Below are positions 21,396 through 31,369 of a stretch of DNA of 64,000 nt, piece after piece. The stretch lies in the NCBI GenBank assembly GCA_964036045.1, contig OZ038391.1, forward strand, positions 46,410,711-46,474,710. The letters run 5' to 3'. Position numbers and translations under genes: made by a program. The notes below the pieces were generated by a model, which saw only the letters and a program-made list of their open reading frames with translations, had not been told where the DNA came from and did not search any database. The stretch's first letter is position 1, and each line of letters opens with the position of its first letter. Source of the DNA: Eutreptiella sp. 'Long Island Sound 2002'. Taxonomy: Eukaryota > Euglenozoa > Euglenophyceae > Eutreptiales > Eutreptiaceae.

Positions 21396-24369
21396 TTACT
21401 TTTTTTTCGGAACAACTTGCATCTTAGAACCCAGTGCCTTAGCAACGGACGTCTTACCCTTAGGCGGTGGCTTTGCGGGCTTGCTCCTTGGTTGGGACTG
21501 ACGGGCTGGCTGCTTGAAGGGAGCTCGGGCCCCGGTTTCCTCGGACCTCGGCTTCGCTGCCGCTTTCTTTGCTGCCTTGCCCTGGGAGACCTGCGGCTCC
21601 TCCTCCTCTTCTTCCTCGCTCTCCTCCTCTTCATCCCCATCGCTCTCGTCGAATTCTGCACTGGTAACCGACTTTGCTGCCTGAGGCTTGGAATCAGTCT
21701 TCTCCTTCTTGGGGGCTGGTTCCCCACCAGTAGACTTCCGCTTTGCAGGGGCCTGTGCTTCTGCAGCTTGACCGTTCCCAAGAGTCTCTTCCTCTTTCAG
21801 CGACAACGCCTCAGAACCCAACTTCTCATCGCGAACCCAAAGGGGAATACCACAGTTTGCCCAGTTGGCCTGCTGGTCCCAATCACCAGACGCGTCGAGT
21901 TTGGACCCTTGTGTCAAGACGTGGTTCAACTGCGTCTGCACTCTGTTGACCCAATCTGAGAGATTGTCGGTGGTGACACCAAGAAGGTACATGCAAGAAT
22001 CCGGCTCAATGGACGCAATCTTGCACACCAGGTCTGGCTGATGATCAATGAACACAAACGAAGGCTTGAAGCTCTTGTCCTGCTTCAGGTAATGGAGGTG
22101 AGTGTCGAAATACGACAAAAAACCGTCGTTATCGGAAGGGGACAGCCAAATTCAACAGCATCCATCTCCTCTACTTGAGTAGGTCCAAACGTCAGATAAT
22201 TCGGAGTCTGCAAAGAGGGAGAAATTGTTGCGCGAGGCCTCGCGCAAAGAGCGGACGTAATTACGGAATTATACCTTTCTCGTCCAGCTATCTGGTGACG
22301 AAATCAGCAACCAGCAAACGTCGAACGTTGTAGGATCCCCTGCAGGCTTCGGTTTGACTGGCCAACTGAAGATGGTAACACGCAACATGTTAGCCATGCG
22401 CGGCGCGTTGAAATCATCGTTGAGACGCCTCTCTGTTTCCGTTTCCAGCACGTCGAACATGTTGTCAACAACAGTTTGAGAGCCGCAGATAAGGGTATCG
22501 GCACGCGCCATCTCTTCATACAGCCAGGCTGGGCACATCATCTCAGGAGCAAGATGTTCAAATATGTTGCCGTTGACGACAATCAGGTTCTTGTCAATCT
22601 CAATAAACCGCCTCGGGGGATCGTGGGCCAAACCTGCAATTTGGGTCGCCTTAATTGTGATAGTTTGACTTGCCAGTAATGGATCCTGCTGTTCCACTGT
22701 CTTGAAGTCACCAGTAACGCCAGCAGCTGGGGGGACCACACGGCTCTTGGTAGGCTCTGGACCCAAGAGTTTTTGGACGTTGAGGATTTTCAGGGAGGCG
22801 GGTTTGCCTTTCTCTGCCACCTGGGACACATGGACCGGGTGGCCGCGACAATGCCTTCCCAAGCACATGCGGGAGCGGCTCAAGAGGCACCTGACATAGG
22901 GCAGTGGGAGGGACAGGACGTCCCCTTGGTAAGACCTTCTTCCTGCAATGCCAAAGGAGGCATCCCGAGCTCCCGAAGATACCTACCCACCTACCTCTGC
23001 CACCTGCCACAGTGGTGTGCGAATCATGGATTTGAATGCCGGCCATGGACCGCGACTTTTGCCTTCAGACTCACGCGAATAGCCCCATGTACCAAGAGTC
23101 ACCTTCAGGGCAGGCCTTTCAAGTGCAGCAACCTCTTTGCGGGTGCGCATGTTCTTGGCTAAAGAACAGAAATGGGGAAGGTGCAGTGCACCAACGCAGA
23201 AACGGAACCCACGTCTCGTCGATGGTACACACCTTTCTCAGGTCGAACGTACTGGCCGTTGTGCGGGTGGTCCAGATGCATTGAGACCCACTGGTCAAGG
23301 ATGATGTCGTCACACGAATTCTGCAAGGATTTAAGGGTTGTTTTTTTTCTTCCTGCATCCTTTCTGCCACTTTCTTGTAGAACTCCGGCAGGAGGATCCC
23401 GTCCAGTTTCCTCAGCGCGTTCTTCGTGACTTTCTCACCTTTGTCGTGGAACTTCTGCAGACCTTTCACAGCTTCCGGACCAGCATAGTAGGCAAACGTC
23501 ATGAAATTCTTCCAGAATTTATACGTTTTGTCCTGAAAGTGACAACGTTATGCGCAAGGCCTCGCGCAACGAACAGCATCGAAACAACGATTAATGAACA
23601 TACGAATTGACCAGGCTGCTTCAGTTCAGCGGTTGGAACCAGGGCACTCATCTGCACAGCATCCACAATGGCGATCTTGAGATTGCTGTACGTGTCAGCC
23701 AGGCCTCGCCGCCGCTGATCTTCAACACATCGAATGAGGTTATCTGCTGCCTCATACAGCGGTATTGGCTCAACGTCTTGTGCGCTTCCTTGTGCTTGTC
23801 CCGCCAGCTTTGCACGGAAGGCCCACGGTGTCGTAGGCTTCAGAATATCGGCGATGCATGTAGTATGCCACTGCTGCAGATCCAGACAGGCTGTGCGTCG
23901 CTTCTCCCGAATCTTCGCAAACGCTTCCACGCTGTGCTGTCCAGATACACACCAATAATCGCCATCTGCAAATATGAGACACGTCCATGTGCGAGGGCTC
24001 GCGCAACGAGAAGAGCGAACAGTCGGTTGGCAACATACTATTATCTTCCCAGAGAACGACGTGTAATGGGCCTGTTGGCGGTGCTGCTTCCAGTGACTCA
24101 ATACGCTTGTGCAGTAACTTCGTATCTTTCCGTCTGATCTGTCCCTTTGTCTTCTCCTGGTCGATTCTCACGTTGTCCAGCTCAACCTCCACCTGCCTCC
24201 CATCTGGCTTCAAGTGGTCCTCGATGTCAGTACCCAAGGTTAGGCCAGAATCTGGTGTTTCCTTCTTCTTCCGCCCCTTCTTTGGTGTTCCAGCCTCCGA
24301 TCCTGAGGTGCCAGGGTCAGAGTCGGTATCTTCTCGTTCCTCGGCTGTTATTTTGGCGGGGCTTGCCAT
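21396..24369 (-). CDS. ParB-like protein of the DNA transposon, six exons
   Basis: Exons inferred from GT-AG sites and frame: 24369-24039, 23965-23604, 23532-23233, 23158-about 22992, 22813-22275, 22207-21396. Start at MASPAKIT (24369). The N-terminal third has an acidic/basic tail, then a ParB/sulfiredoxin-like pattern: a VELDNVRI strand, a helix, a PLHVVLWEDN strand and a GDYWCVSGQHSVEAF motif resembling the DGxHR box, with Ser where Arg is usual. The C-terminal third ends in Asp/Glu-rich and Lys/Pro-rich low complexity. Two breaks: a 1-nt shortfall in an A run in exon 3 (near 23342) and a 1-nt shift near 22130 in exon 6. In bacteria ParB binds a palindromic site; here it may bind the element's own palindromes (inference). 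Confidence 0.5.
22208..22274 (-). other. Intron 5 of the ParB-like gene with central palindrome
   Basis: 67-nt intron, GTATAATT donor and CTCTTTGCAG acceptor, joining codons in phase 0. The perfect palindrome TTGCGCGAGGCCTCGCGCAA occupies 22228-22247. Confidence 0.85.
22814..22991 (-). other. Intron 4 of the ParB-like gene (no palindrome)
   Basis: About 178 nt. The donor lies in a GTAGGTGGGTAGGT run, so several donors are possible; use of GTGGGT keeps the frame. Acceptor GGTGGCAG. Confidence 0.6.
23159..23232 (-). other. Intron 3 of the ParB-like gene (no palindrome)
   Basis: 74-nt intron from GTGTGTACC to a strong pyrimidine tract and TTTAG. Splicing restores the frame, which otherwise hits a stop. 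It lacks the palindrome seen in introns 1, 2 and 5. Confidence 0.7.
23533..23603 (-). other. Intron 2 of the ParB-like gene with central palindrome
   Basis: 71-nt intron, GTATGTTC donor and CACTTTCAG acceptor, phase 0. A palindrome copy with one mismatch occupies 23551-23569. Confidence 0.85.
23966..24038 (-). other. Intron 1 of the ParB-like gene with central palindrome
   Basis: 73-nt intron, GTATGTTG donor and ATATTTGCAG acceptor. Splicing joins ...WEDN to NGDYW. A slightly decayed palindrome copy occupies 23990-24006. Confidence 0.85.
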
Positions 24370-24530
24370 TCTGCGAAAACCGGAAAGCCTGTATTGCAGT
24401 AAACAAAACATTGAAAAATATTAAAATCGTCATCAATAATGCATATGTGACGCGTTTTTAGCGCAAACGAGTACAGTATGGTTGAGAATGCAAAACTGAA
24501 GGGGCACGCCATTGTTCTTGACTGTCAACC

Positions 24531-24550
24531 TTGCGTGAGGCCTCGCGCAA
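24531..24550. repeat. Palindrome copy (intergenic 1)
   Basis: TTGCGTGAGGCCTCGCGCAA, one mismatch to a perfect 20-bp palindrome. Confidence 0.92.
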
Positions 24551-24584
24551 GGGAGGGGACGTAATAACCTGTTGTATCATGCTG

Positions 24585-24604
24585 TTTGCGCGAGGCCTCG
24601 CGCA
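24585..24604. repeat. Palindrome copy abutting the DDE-like gene stop
   Basis: TTGCGCGAGGCCTCGCGCAT lies directly against the stop codon (24605-24607) of the upstream gene. Confidence 0.92.
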
Positions 24605-26554
24605 TCACTGCATGTTCTCCAATCTTCTTCGAACGTTTCGCAGCGTGTCGGCCTCTCTCTGTTCCTCCAACACACTGCGTTGGGGGATCAGCTCCGACAA
24701 TTTTCGCTTAAAACAGGCCTTAAGCGGCCCCTGCTGCGTCAGCACCAACAACACAGACACAAGGACTTGTTTGTAGTGGTTAGAACCCTTTTGAATTAGA
24801 AGAGACGGTGGAAAGTTAGGTACACCCCTGCGCGACCAATCTGCCTGAATTGTACAAGTAGGTTCAGCACACCACCTAACCCAGTGCACATATACACGCT
24901 CTGCGTTCAAGTAAGCAGTTAACCGCTGACGCACGGTATTGACAAAGGAATTGGGGATTTTGCAGGCATTCACCCTGTGACCTTCTTTGCGGATAGTGAT
25001 GAGATGGTACAGATCGTCAACATCTTCAATGGTCACTGCACCTCTGTTTTGGCCCTTCTTTGTCACAAGGCTGGAGAGCAGACTTTCACAAAACTCCTCG
25101 GAAAAAGCCTGTCCAGGCATGGCTGTGTGCCATGCAGTGGGGCACAATAGCGCAGTTGCAACAGTGCGTTCGTACTTTAAAAGTGTGTCCCCCATGTTCA
25201 AACGGTCCAACAGACACATAACGATCTGCTATCTCTCAGAAGCAAAAACACCCGTGTTGGCCGTCTCCCCGGCCCAATTGCACTGTCTAACGAGGTGTCC
25301 TAGGTATATTAACATAGGACAGTATTGTGTTAACAGAACCTGCATGGTCTTACACACAGCGTACCGGAGGCGACTTCGCCGATTTACATGACGTGCCAGC
25401 CCAAGGGAATGACATTTTCCGTTGAGGCGCCGTATGTGGGGGCCCATACCCAACAGCAGTGCGCCAACAGTTATCTCCATTGTGATCAGCTTGGGGAAAC
25501 AGGGGACTGTGTCACCGCTGCGCAGCAAACCTTTACGGAACAAAGTCACGATCGGCCAAAATGAGCGGAATGTTTGTGTAACGCAAAATTTGTACGCGTG
25601 CCAGATACCATACAATACAGGGTGTGACCGCAAGAAAAGCCGGACATTCCAACCCGTTGTTTTTTCACCACACATCATCTTACAAATGCGGTAATGGATG
25701 TTCTCATCACATAAAACAGGGACCACTGGTCGAGTGTGCTGCGCCAAGTCCCTAGTGAATTGCAATAGGTTAAGCAGCGAGACGTTGCCGCTCACCTTTT
25801 CTTTGCTTAGACAAAGGGGTTGCCACTGTGGTCTCTTGGCAGGTACAGGGCGAATAATGTCAGGCGGCGCCCTAATGTATCGAACAACAAGCCGCGTGCT
25901 TGCAAATCCTAGATCACGCAGGATACGTGCAAACGTTCCCTCGGTGTTCCCCAGCATGCGTGCAACAACAGGTACACGCCGGTCAAGCTCTTCCAGGCTA
26001 GGATGACCATGCCAGTAGCGCGGTGCATCCCTCGATAGCAAAACAGCCAACGCTGTTGCGTTAAGGCTTTTGTCGTTCTTGTCAGGACTTGTGGTAAACT
26101 GTTTGTTGTACCAGTTGTCCATCCATAACACAACCCACTGCTGGTGTATTTTGTTCCATATAGTCTGTAACCTGACTGCGGCCTTTTCCTTCACCGAAGG
26201 TGCGCTATATCGCGCCAGACCTGACCTTGCTAAAATGCGACGCTGCGCCCTAGTTCCCTCTATCGCAAAAGCTGACTTTGGTTTTCCCTGGTATTGAACT
26301 GCGCGGTGGCGCATCAGCAAATAAAGGCGCCAGGCTTCCTCTATCAAAACACCAACCCATCTCTTGCCTTCTGCCGTAATCGCCTTTTCAACGCTGCAAC
26401 GCGTCCGTTCATTTTTGCGCAGACGCAGAAAAAACACAAACAACAATCGCGCGCCCTCGTCCCCCTGTTTTAGCCCTTCCCACCATTCTTCCGCCGTGTG
26501 ATACGGCGGTTCCTCTGAGCAGACATCGCGGAAAACTCCAGATGCTGCGGCCAC
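24605..26554 (-). CDS. Putative DDE/RNase H-fold transposase with one in-frame TAG
   Basis: One continuous frame of about 649 codons from Met at 26554, interrupted by a single TAG at 25229-25231; both halves read in the same frame. Candidate catalytic acids are D146 (WMDNWYNKQF), D283 (VLCDENIHYR) and E360 (ITMEITVGAL); the spacing and helix/strand pattern around them resemble an RNase H-fold transposase, but I cannot name a family. The region between is rich in conserved-looking aromatic and Arg residues. Position inside the element with inverted repeats supports a transposase role. Upstream frames near 26.5-27.0 kb could be further 5' exons. The TAG may be a mutation, readthrough or part of an unseen intron. 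Confidence 0.55.
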
Positions 26555-26978
26555 TGTCTTCTCAAGGTCCGCCTCTTTTCACAGGGGCATTGTTGCTGTG
26601 AAAAATAATTGCGTAACTGTATCTGCGTAAAAATCACTGTTTGAAAAACTTTCTTGCTTTGAAACATCAACCTGTCACACAGGTTTCGCGCGACCAATTG
26701 TTCTATGATTCGCTTGTCGCATGCACCATTTTCGGTTAACTGTAACTGTCTGGTGGTCCCACATTTGACTAGTTAATCCTGATTGCGGTACCCAGTTGCG
26801 GCGCGCTACCATCGCTGTTGGGCAGTGAAGCCATCGGTAACCACAGTATGAAAACTGGAGATGCCGGGGGAACCTGCATGGGTGCGCATGCAGCAGCGCC
26901 GCATCAAGGGAATGCACATGCTGTGTAGTTGGTGGATCTGTTCCATTTTTGGTTTCTATGAGCGCTTGTGACCTCCAT

Positions 26979-26998
26979 TGCACGAGGCCTCGCGCAAC
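26979..26998. repeat. Palindrome copy (upstream 1)
   Basis: Core variant CACGAGGCCTCGCGCA with one mismatch. Confidence 0.9.
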
Positions 26999-27036
26999 GA
27001 TCACCGAGACTTGAATGTTTCTCATGCGCCGTTCCA

Positions 27037-27053
27037 TGCGCGAGGCCTCGCGC
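27037..27053. repeat. Palindrome copy (upstream 2)
   Basis: Contains the perfect 16-bp core GCGCGAGGCCTCGCGC. Confidence 0.93.
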
Positions 27054-27261
27054 TTGAAACTACAGTTTGTTCCGGAACATTTATACCTTTCAAGATTCTT
27101 GGGTACACCATTGTTGAACTTTATTCATTAATAGATCCATCTCTATCACGCAATCCTGATACTGGTACTAAGTTACTTGTAAGAATACGACAGGGTTCCA
27201 TTTTTTGACACCCTGCCTAATGCGTCGTGCTGTAGTACATTAATCTGACACAATTGAACGT

Positions 27262-27285
27262 CTTTGCGCGAGGCCTTGCGCAAAG
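27262..27285. repeat. Palindrome copy (upstream 3)
   Basis: The longest copy: 24 bp with one mismatch, about 165 nt from the right terminal repeat. Confidence 0.92.
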
Positions 27286-27449
27286 ATTGGTCACAAAACA
27301 ATACTTTTCCCTGTCTTGCCCACAGGACACGTCATTCTTATAGAAATATTTATTTCCCCATATTTGTTTGCGACGGTTTAGAAATATCCATCAAAACAAC
27401 AATTTTTGATGCCTTTGGAAACCTGTCATTTTCCTACCTTTTCCTTCGT

Positions 27450-27478
27450 TTTTGACCATGCAACTTGAGCCGCCTAAG
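27450..27478 (-). repeat. Right terminal inverted repeat of the DNA transposon
   Basis: Exact reverse complement of 20896-20924; N1 sequence resumes at 27479. Confidence 0.95.
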
Positions 27479-28560
27479 ACATTGGATGCCCTGGCGGGCC
27501 GTGTTTGCCTGGTATGCCGCCGGCGCGCATGCTGCCAGGGCGTCGTAGCCGAGGATCGCCGCCTGGAGCCGTTTCCCGCTCTCAGGGGGGTCCCCTCCTG
27601 CCGGGTCCGACCCCGTCGGGGACGGCTGCCGGCGCCCCACCACGCGCGCCAGGGCGTCATGCGCCGTGTGGAGGTGTTCAAACACCTTGTCTACAGCGGT
27701 TGCAGGGCATTGACCAGTAGGCGTGCTGCTCAGCGGGGCCCAGCCAAGGCGCCAGGGAGGGCTCGTCGTGTGCAGCGGTGACCGCTGGCCACAGGCAGCG
27801 TTGGACAGGCGCGGCCTCGCCGTCGTACGGGAGGAGGTGGCCCTCCGTGTGGCTGTAGGGGGTGAGCATTGCCGTGTGCCCTGCCGCGTTGGGGAGGCCC
27901 GGCAGGGCCAGGCGGACCGGGAGGTGGTCCGACCCGATCACCTGGGGGTGTGCCATGCCGCGGGCCCAGACGCTCTCCCGCAGGAGGGGCTCGTTGACCA
28001 GGAAGGTGTCCAACCTGTGCTGGGACGGGTGGAGCGTGGGGGTCATGTCCTCCACACCGCCTGCCGTGGCCCTCCGGCAACCGCAGGCCTCCCAGCCCAC
28101 TCGGAAGTGCTGCGTGGCCAGGTTGGTGGTGGCCTCCATGTAGATGTTGGTGTCGCCGGCGATGACCACCGGGTGCCTCCCTACGAGGCTGCGGGCCGTG
28201 GCATACATTTGTATGTTCCCCAGAAGGCCGCCCGCCCCGCCCAGGGGGAGCAGCCTGCCTGCCGTCCGTGGACATTGAAGAGGGTGAGGTCACCCCCGTC
28301 TGTGCGGATCTCCAGGGCCGCGGCCTTCCCGGGGACGTTTTCCGTGAAACTGAGCACCTTGTGCTCGGCCACGTAATTGCTGCTGAGGGCGGTGAGGAGG
28401 CCTCCCCCTCTCGAGGTGGAGTTGGCCCCTGTCTTCGCCAGCCGGCTACTGAAGAACGGGGTGTAACCCTTGTCCTGGAGCGCCCCGGCCACGTGCATCT
28501 CCTGCGCCCGGGTGGCGATCCCTGTCTCTTAGAGCATGATGGCAAAGCCCCCCTCCCGGG
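27479..28560 (-). pseudogene. N1 apurinic-type endonuclease (EEP fold)
   Basis: Catalytic blocks of an exonuclease-endonuclease-phosphatase domain appear in order on the minus strand: an LxET block (28520-28535), LTLFNVHG, GDTN (28145-28156), RLDTFLVNE and GSDHLPV (27920-27938). This is the target-nicking nuclease of APE-type non-LTR elements. Three breaks are visible: the LQET block reads L-stop-ET (TAA at 28530-28532), a frameshift lies near 28200 between NVHG and GDTN, and another near 27680 before the linker to the reverse transcriptase. The linker reaches 27479 and is cut there by the DNA transposon. Confidence 0.85.
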
Positions 28561-28924
28561 GTAGCATGCGAGTGATGAGGTGCTCCTTATCGGTACAGGC
28601 CGCCGGCCCCCGGCGCCGTCGGAGTGGGTCCCGGAGGGACCGGTCCGGTGGGATGAGGTCGTTGCGCAGGTTCCAGGAGAGGAGCCAGAGGGCGTCGTCC
28701 GCCGCGTCCTCCTGGAGTCAGCTGTCCCGTATCGGCGTCGCCGCGGGGTCCGCCGGAGCAGCCAGTCTTCTGAATGTGCTGGAGCCTGCTCCCAGGGGGG
28801 CCCACAGGGGGGCCAGGGGGGCCAGTCCCGCAAGGACGGACCCTTGATGGGCTGCAGCGCCAGTTCCCAGGGCCGCTCCGGGCGCCTCCTCCTCGTCCTC
28901 CGGGGCCGCTGCGTGTCCGGCCGC
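28561..28924 (-). other. N1 segment between zinc-finger ORF and endonuclease
   Basis: Pro/Arg-rich reading in several frames with no recognisable motif. Probably the polyprotein N-terminal to the endonuclease, decayed. Confidence 0.35.
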
Positions 28925-29611
28925 CTAGGGTGGGGGGCGCTGGGCGTACGGGGCATGCCACGGGTATCTCGGTGCCCTCCCCTGGAGGATATGGGGGGCC
29001 ACCTCCCTGTCTTCCACTGGGGCGGCGGCGTGCACCGCGTGCCACGCCAGGTGTTCCAGCATCGCCCCGCTTGTGTAGTACTTGTCTGCACATAGGGGGC
29101 ATTTCGTTGGCTCCGTGGCCCCCCGTGCCGGGGAGAGCGGCAGCGACTTTCGGATGGCGCCCTCTGGCGCCGGGTCGAAGGGCAGGTTGGCCAGCAGAAC
29201 CGTATGCGGTGCCAGCGCGCGGCCCGGGTCCGACGCATCGAGGGCTCGTGTCGCGGGCGCGAGTCCAAGACCCTGGATGGCGTTGCGCTGCGCGTCTGCC
29301 TGCAGCCACTCTTGCCAGTGCGTGGTGCCGATTTGGCGGTCGGGCTTGCCCCTCCGGCGCAGGTCGCGGAAGGGCTGTAGCCAGTGGTATACTGTGGTTG
29401 CAACCGCCAGCTGGAGCTCTAGGTCGGCAGGGCGCGCCGCTGCCGGCCACACCCCTGGCTTTGCTGCCTTGGCGTTGTCCCTCAGGCGGACTTGGAGCAG
29501 GAGGGCGTGGTGTTCGCCCTCCCGCAGCGCCTTGACTCGGGTCCCGGCAGGCGCTCGGGGTTGCAGACGGCGATGTGCGCGTCCGCCGGGCTGGACATGC
29601 AGACTACCCAC
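28925..29611 (-). CDS. N1 ORF with C2H2 zinc finger
   Basis: A 228-codon open frame containing, near residues 168-193, a C-x2-C-x12-H-x4-H finger (CPLCADKYYTSGAMLEHLAWH). N-terminal of it are Arg/Gln-rich helices (TTVYHWLQPFRDLRRRGKPDRQIG). It lies between ORF1-like sequence upstream and the endonuclease downstream on the same strand, so it is part of N1 and probably binds nucleic acid. The frame differs from that of the preceding 30-31 kb ORF, which suggests either a separate ORF or a frameshift near 29.6 kb. Confidence 0.55.
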   Translation of the reverse strand: MGSLHVQPGGRAHRRLQPRAPAGTRVKALREGEHHALLLQVRLRDNAKAAKPGVWPAAARPADLELQLAVATTVYHWLQPFRDLRRRGKPDRQIGTTHWQEWLQADAQRNAIQGLGLAPATRALDASDPGRALAPHTVLLANLPFDPAPEGAIRKSLPLSPARGATEPTKCPLCADKYYTSGAMLEHLAWHAVHAAAPVEDREVAPHILQGRAPRYPWHAPYAQRPPP

Positions 29612-31045
29612 TGTGGGTTCTGCTGTCCTCGTTCGGCCACCCTAGGGTGGCCGCCGGGTGGGCGTGCGTGACTCGTCCCGCGTGAAGGTCCGGAACCTCC
29701 GTGGTCCTGATGGCGTCTCCTTGCCATGCGGCCCGTAGATGCTCCTCCTGGTCGGGGCTCCAGACCAGTGTGGGGGGGTTGGCCCACCCCGGTTCCTGCC
29801 TCCTGTTGGGGGCGCTGATGGTGTGTAGCAGGATGGCTAGCGGCCAGGGGTCCGCCGTCATATAGTAGTCCTGGGTGGGCTCCTGCTGCCAGTCGACATG
29901 AAGCGGGAATGCCCCCTGTCTGGCGGTGCCGTGCCAGACGGTCGAGCGGCCCCCGGCGAGGATGTGCGACCGGTACCCTCCGGCGTGGCCGTGCAGGATG
30001 GCCTGGTAGCCCGCCGCCTGCAGCACCAGTGCTTCCCCCTGCTGAGGCCTGGGAGGAGGTGTGCCGCCACCCGCGTCCCTGACGCCGGTGCGCTCGCGGA
30101 GTCTGGCGTGCCATCCATGGGGCGCGTCGCGCTGCGGCCCTTGTATGCTCCCCGTGATCTGCGCCGGGCTGTGGTGGTGGACAAAACTCTCCCCGCCGTC
30201 CGCCAGTAGCGCCGCCGCGATGACGTACAGCTGTTCCGCCGTGAGGTGTGCCGTTGGCGTGGGCGTTGCGGCCGGCTGGCGGGGCCGCGTGTCCCGGTAG
30301 GGCTCATGGGGCAGCAGTTGCGCTGGCCACGCCGCCACAGGTCCCATGGTGACGGCCGCGACCGTGGACGCCAGGGCCTTGCGGTCCTCTGGCCTGTACT
30401 GCCTAATTCCCGCCTTGTCCCGGGCAAGGTGCCTGCAGGCCGCCGTCCAGGCCACCGCCCCGCAGTTCTTGCGGTCCGGCTGGGCCCCGTCCGCGTTGCT
30501 GCTTCCCCTGTGCTGCACCGTGGTGGCCGTGTCAACAGGGGGGCCCTGCTGCAGTGCCTCCGGGCCCTGCCCCTGGCGTGAGGGCGGGCGGGGCCGGCTG
30601 CGGGAAGCTCTGCGCGCCCAGGCGCTCCGGGTACGTGTGGTACGGGTTCTGCCGGCGGTGCTCCGGGGCCGTCCGGGGGGAGGAAGAGGAGTTGGTGTAG
30701 GTACCAGTGGCCCTTCGCGGTGGACGGATTGTGGAGTGTCAGCCACTGTTCCACCACGCCTGCTGGGTGTGCGGCCTCGACAAGGCGCTGCAACCCGAGG
30801 CGGCCCAGGCAGTTTGACGTGCCCGCAGGCGGGATGTGGGTCTGCGGGTACAGCACCCGCAGGGGTTCCAGCGCCAGGTCCAGCAACTCGTCGCTGAGCT
30901 GTTCCGTAAGGGCCGACGCCCTGTGCAGGGTGTGGCGGACCCCAGGTGTGGGGGCCGTGAGCTGCTCGAGCACCGGTTCCGGCGGGTACTGTGCACCCGG
31001 GATCATCATGCACTCCCTGGGGTGGCTCAGCATAGCCTTCATCAC
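29604..31045 (-). pseudogene. N1 ORF1 C-terminal region, copy A
   Basis: Minus-strand coding region shared with 38216-36738. It reads LEQLTAPTPGVRH..., a long Pro/Gln-rich stretch, then a block with a KNCGAVAWTAACRHLARDKAG motif and a later GGYRSHILAGG / FPLHVDWQQ section. The Cys- and His-containing blocks are loosely reminiscent of a cysteine peptidase such as the OTU proteases found in some algal non-LTR elements; this is speculative. The start of the coding region and its middle are in different frames (1-nt differences against the other copy near 30.56-30.68 kb). Frames reading beyond 31045 run into X2 sequence and are spurious. Confidence 0.5.
29766..31037 (-). repeat. Long direct duplication, copy A (flanks X2 on the left)
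   Basis: About 1.27 kb repeated in direct orientation at 36738-38001, nearly identical by eye (first difference tens of bases in; a few small indels). It begins at CAGTGTGGGGGGG and ends near GCTCAGCATAGCC. Confidence 0.9.
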
Positions 31046-31369
31046 CCCTCAGGGGAGGATCGCGCCCGCAGCAGAAAAAAAAAAAACCAAGAAAAAGACG
31101 CACAGCCAGAAAAAATAACGCGAAAAATTGTCTTTTCCGACCTCAGAAACCCCCCAAACAAATTTACGCCGCTGTTTGGCGAGGTCGCAAAATTTAGGAC
31201 ACTCACAAAAAAAGAAGAACAATAGAGTGGCGACGGCGAAGAATCTGAGCGTTGCTTGCGCCAAAACACCTAGCAATGTGCGTGCCCTAGGCGCTAGGGA
31301 CTTGTGCGCGCCCCAAAACAAAACACACACAAACAACAACAACGCCACCGGCCGCCGAAAAACAAGTAT

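Larger units (their letters stand above)
24370..24604. promoter_or_regulatory. Intergenic region between the two transposon genes
   Basis: Lies between the stop of the DDE-like gene and the start of the ParB-like gene, both minus strand. It holds two palindromes and is the likely promoter region of the downstream gene. No TATA-type element was identified. Confidence 0.4.
26555..27449. promoter_or_regulatory. Right subterminal / upstream region of the DNA transposon
   Basis: Three palindromes lie here, upstream of the transposase-like gene. A minus-strand open frame at 27037-26675 could be an upstream exon, with a palindrome inside it at 26979-26998, but I found no convincing splice pair. Confidence 0.4.
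20896..27478. mobile_element. Two-gene DNA transposon with 29-bp terminal inverted repeats
   Basis: Perfect 29-bp inverted repeats define both ends; the outer bases are CTTAGGCGGCTCAAGTTGCA. It lies between the endonuclease and reverse transcriptase of N1. Flanks (CTCAGATT left, ACATTGGA right) show no target-site duplication. Lower GC than its surroundings. It carries two minus-strand genes, a DDE-like protein (26554-24605) and a spliced ParB-like protein (24369-21396), and ten copies of a ~20-bp palindrome. Superfamily not recognised. Confidence 0.9.

Noticed and set aside
22208-24038. Euglenoid nonconventional introns
   Set aside because: All five inferred introns have ordinary GT-AG ends with pyrimidine-rich acceptors, despite the internal palindromes.
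20896-27478. PIF/Harbinger-type TTA target duplication
   Set aside because: The ends read TTA on one side and TAA on the other, which is inverted symmetry of the terminal repeat rather than a direct duplication.
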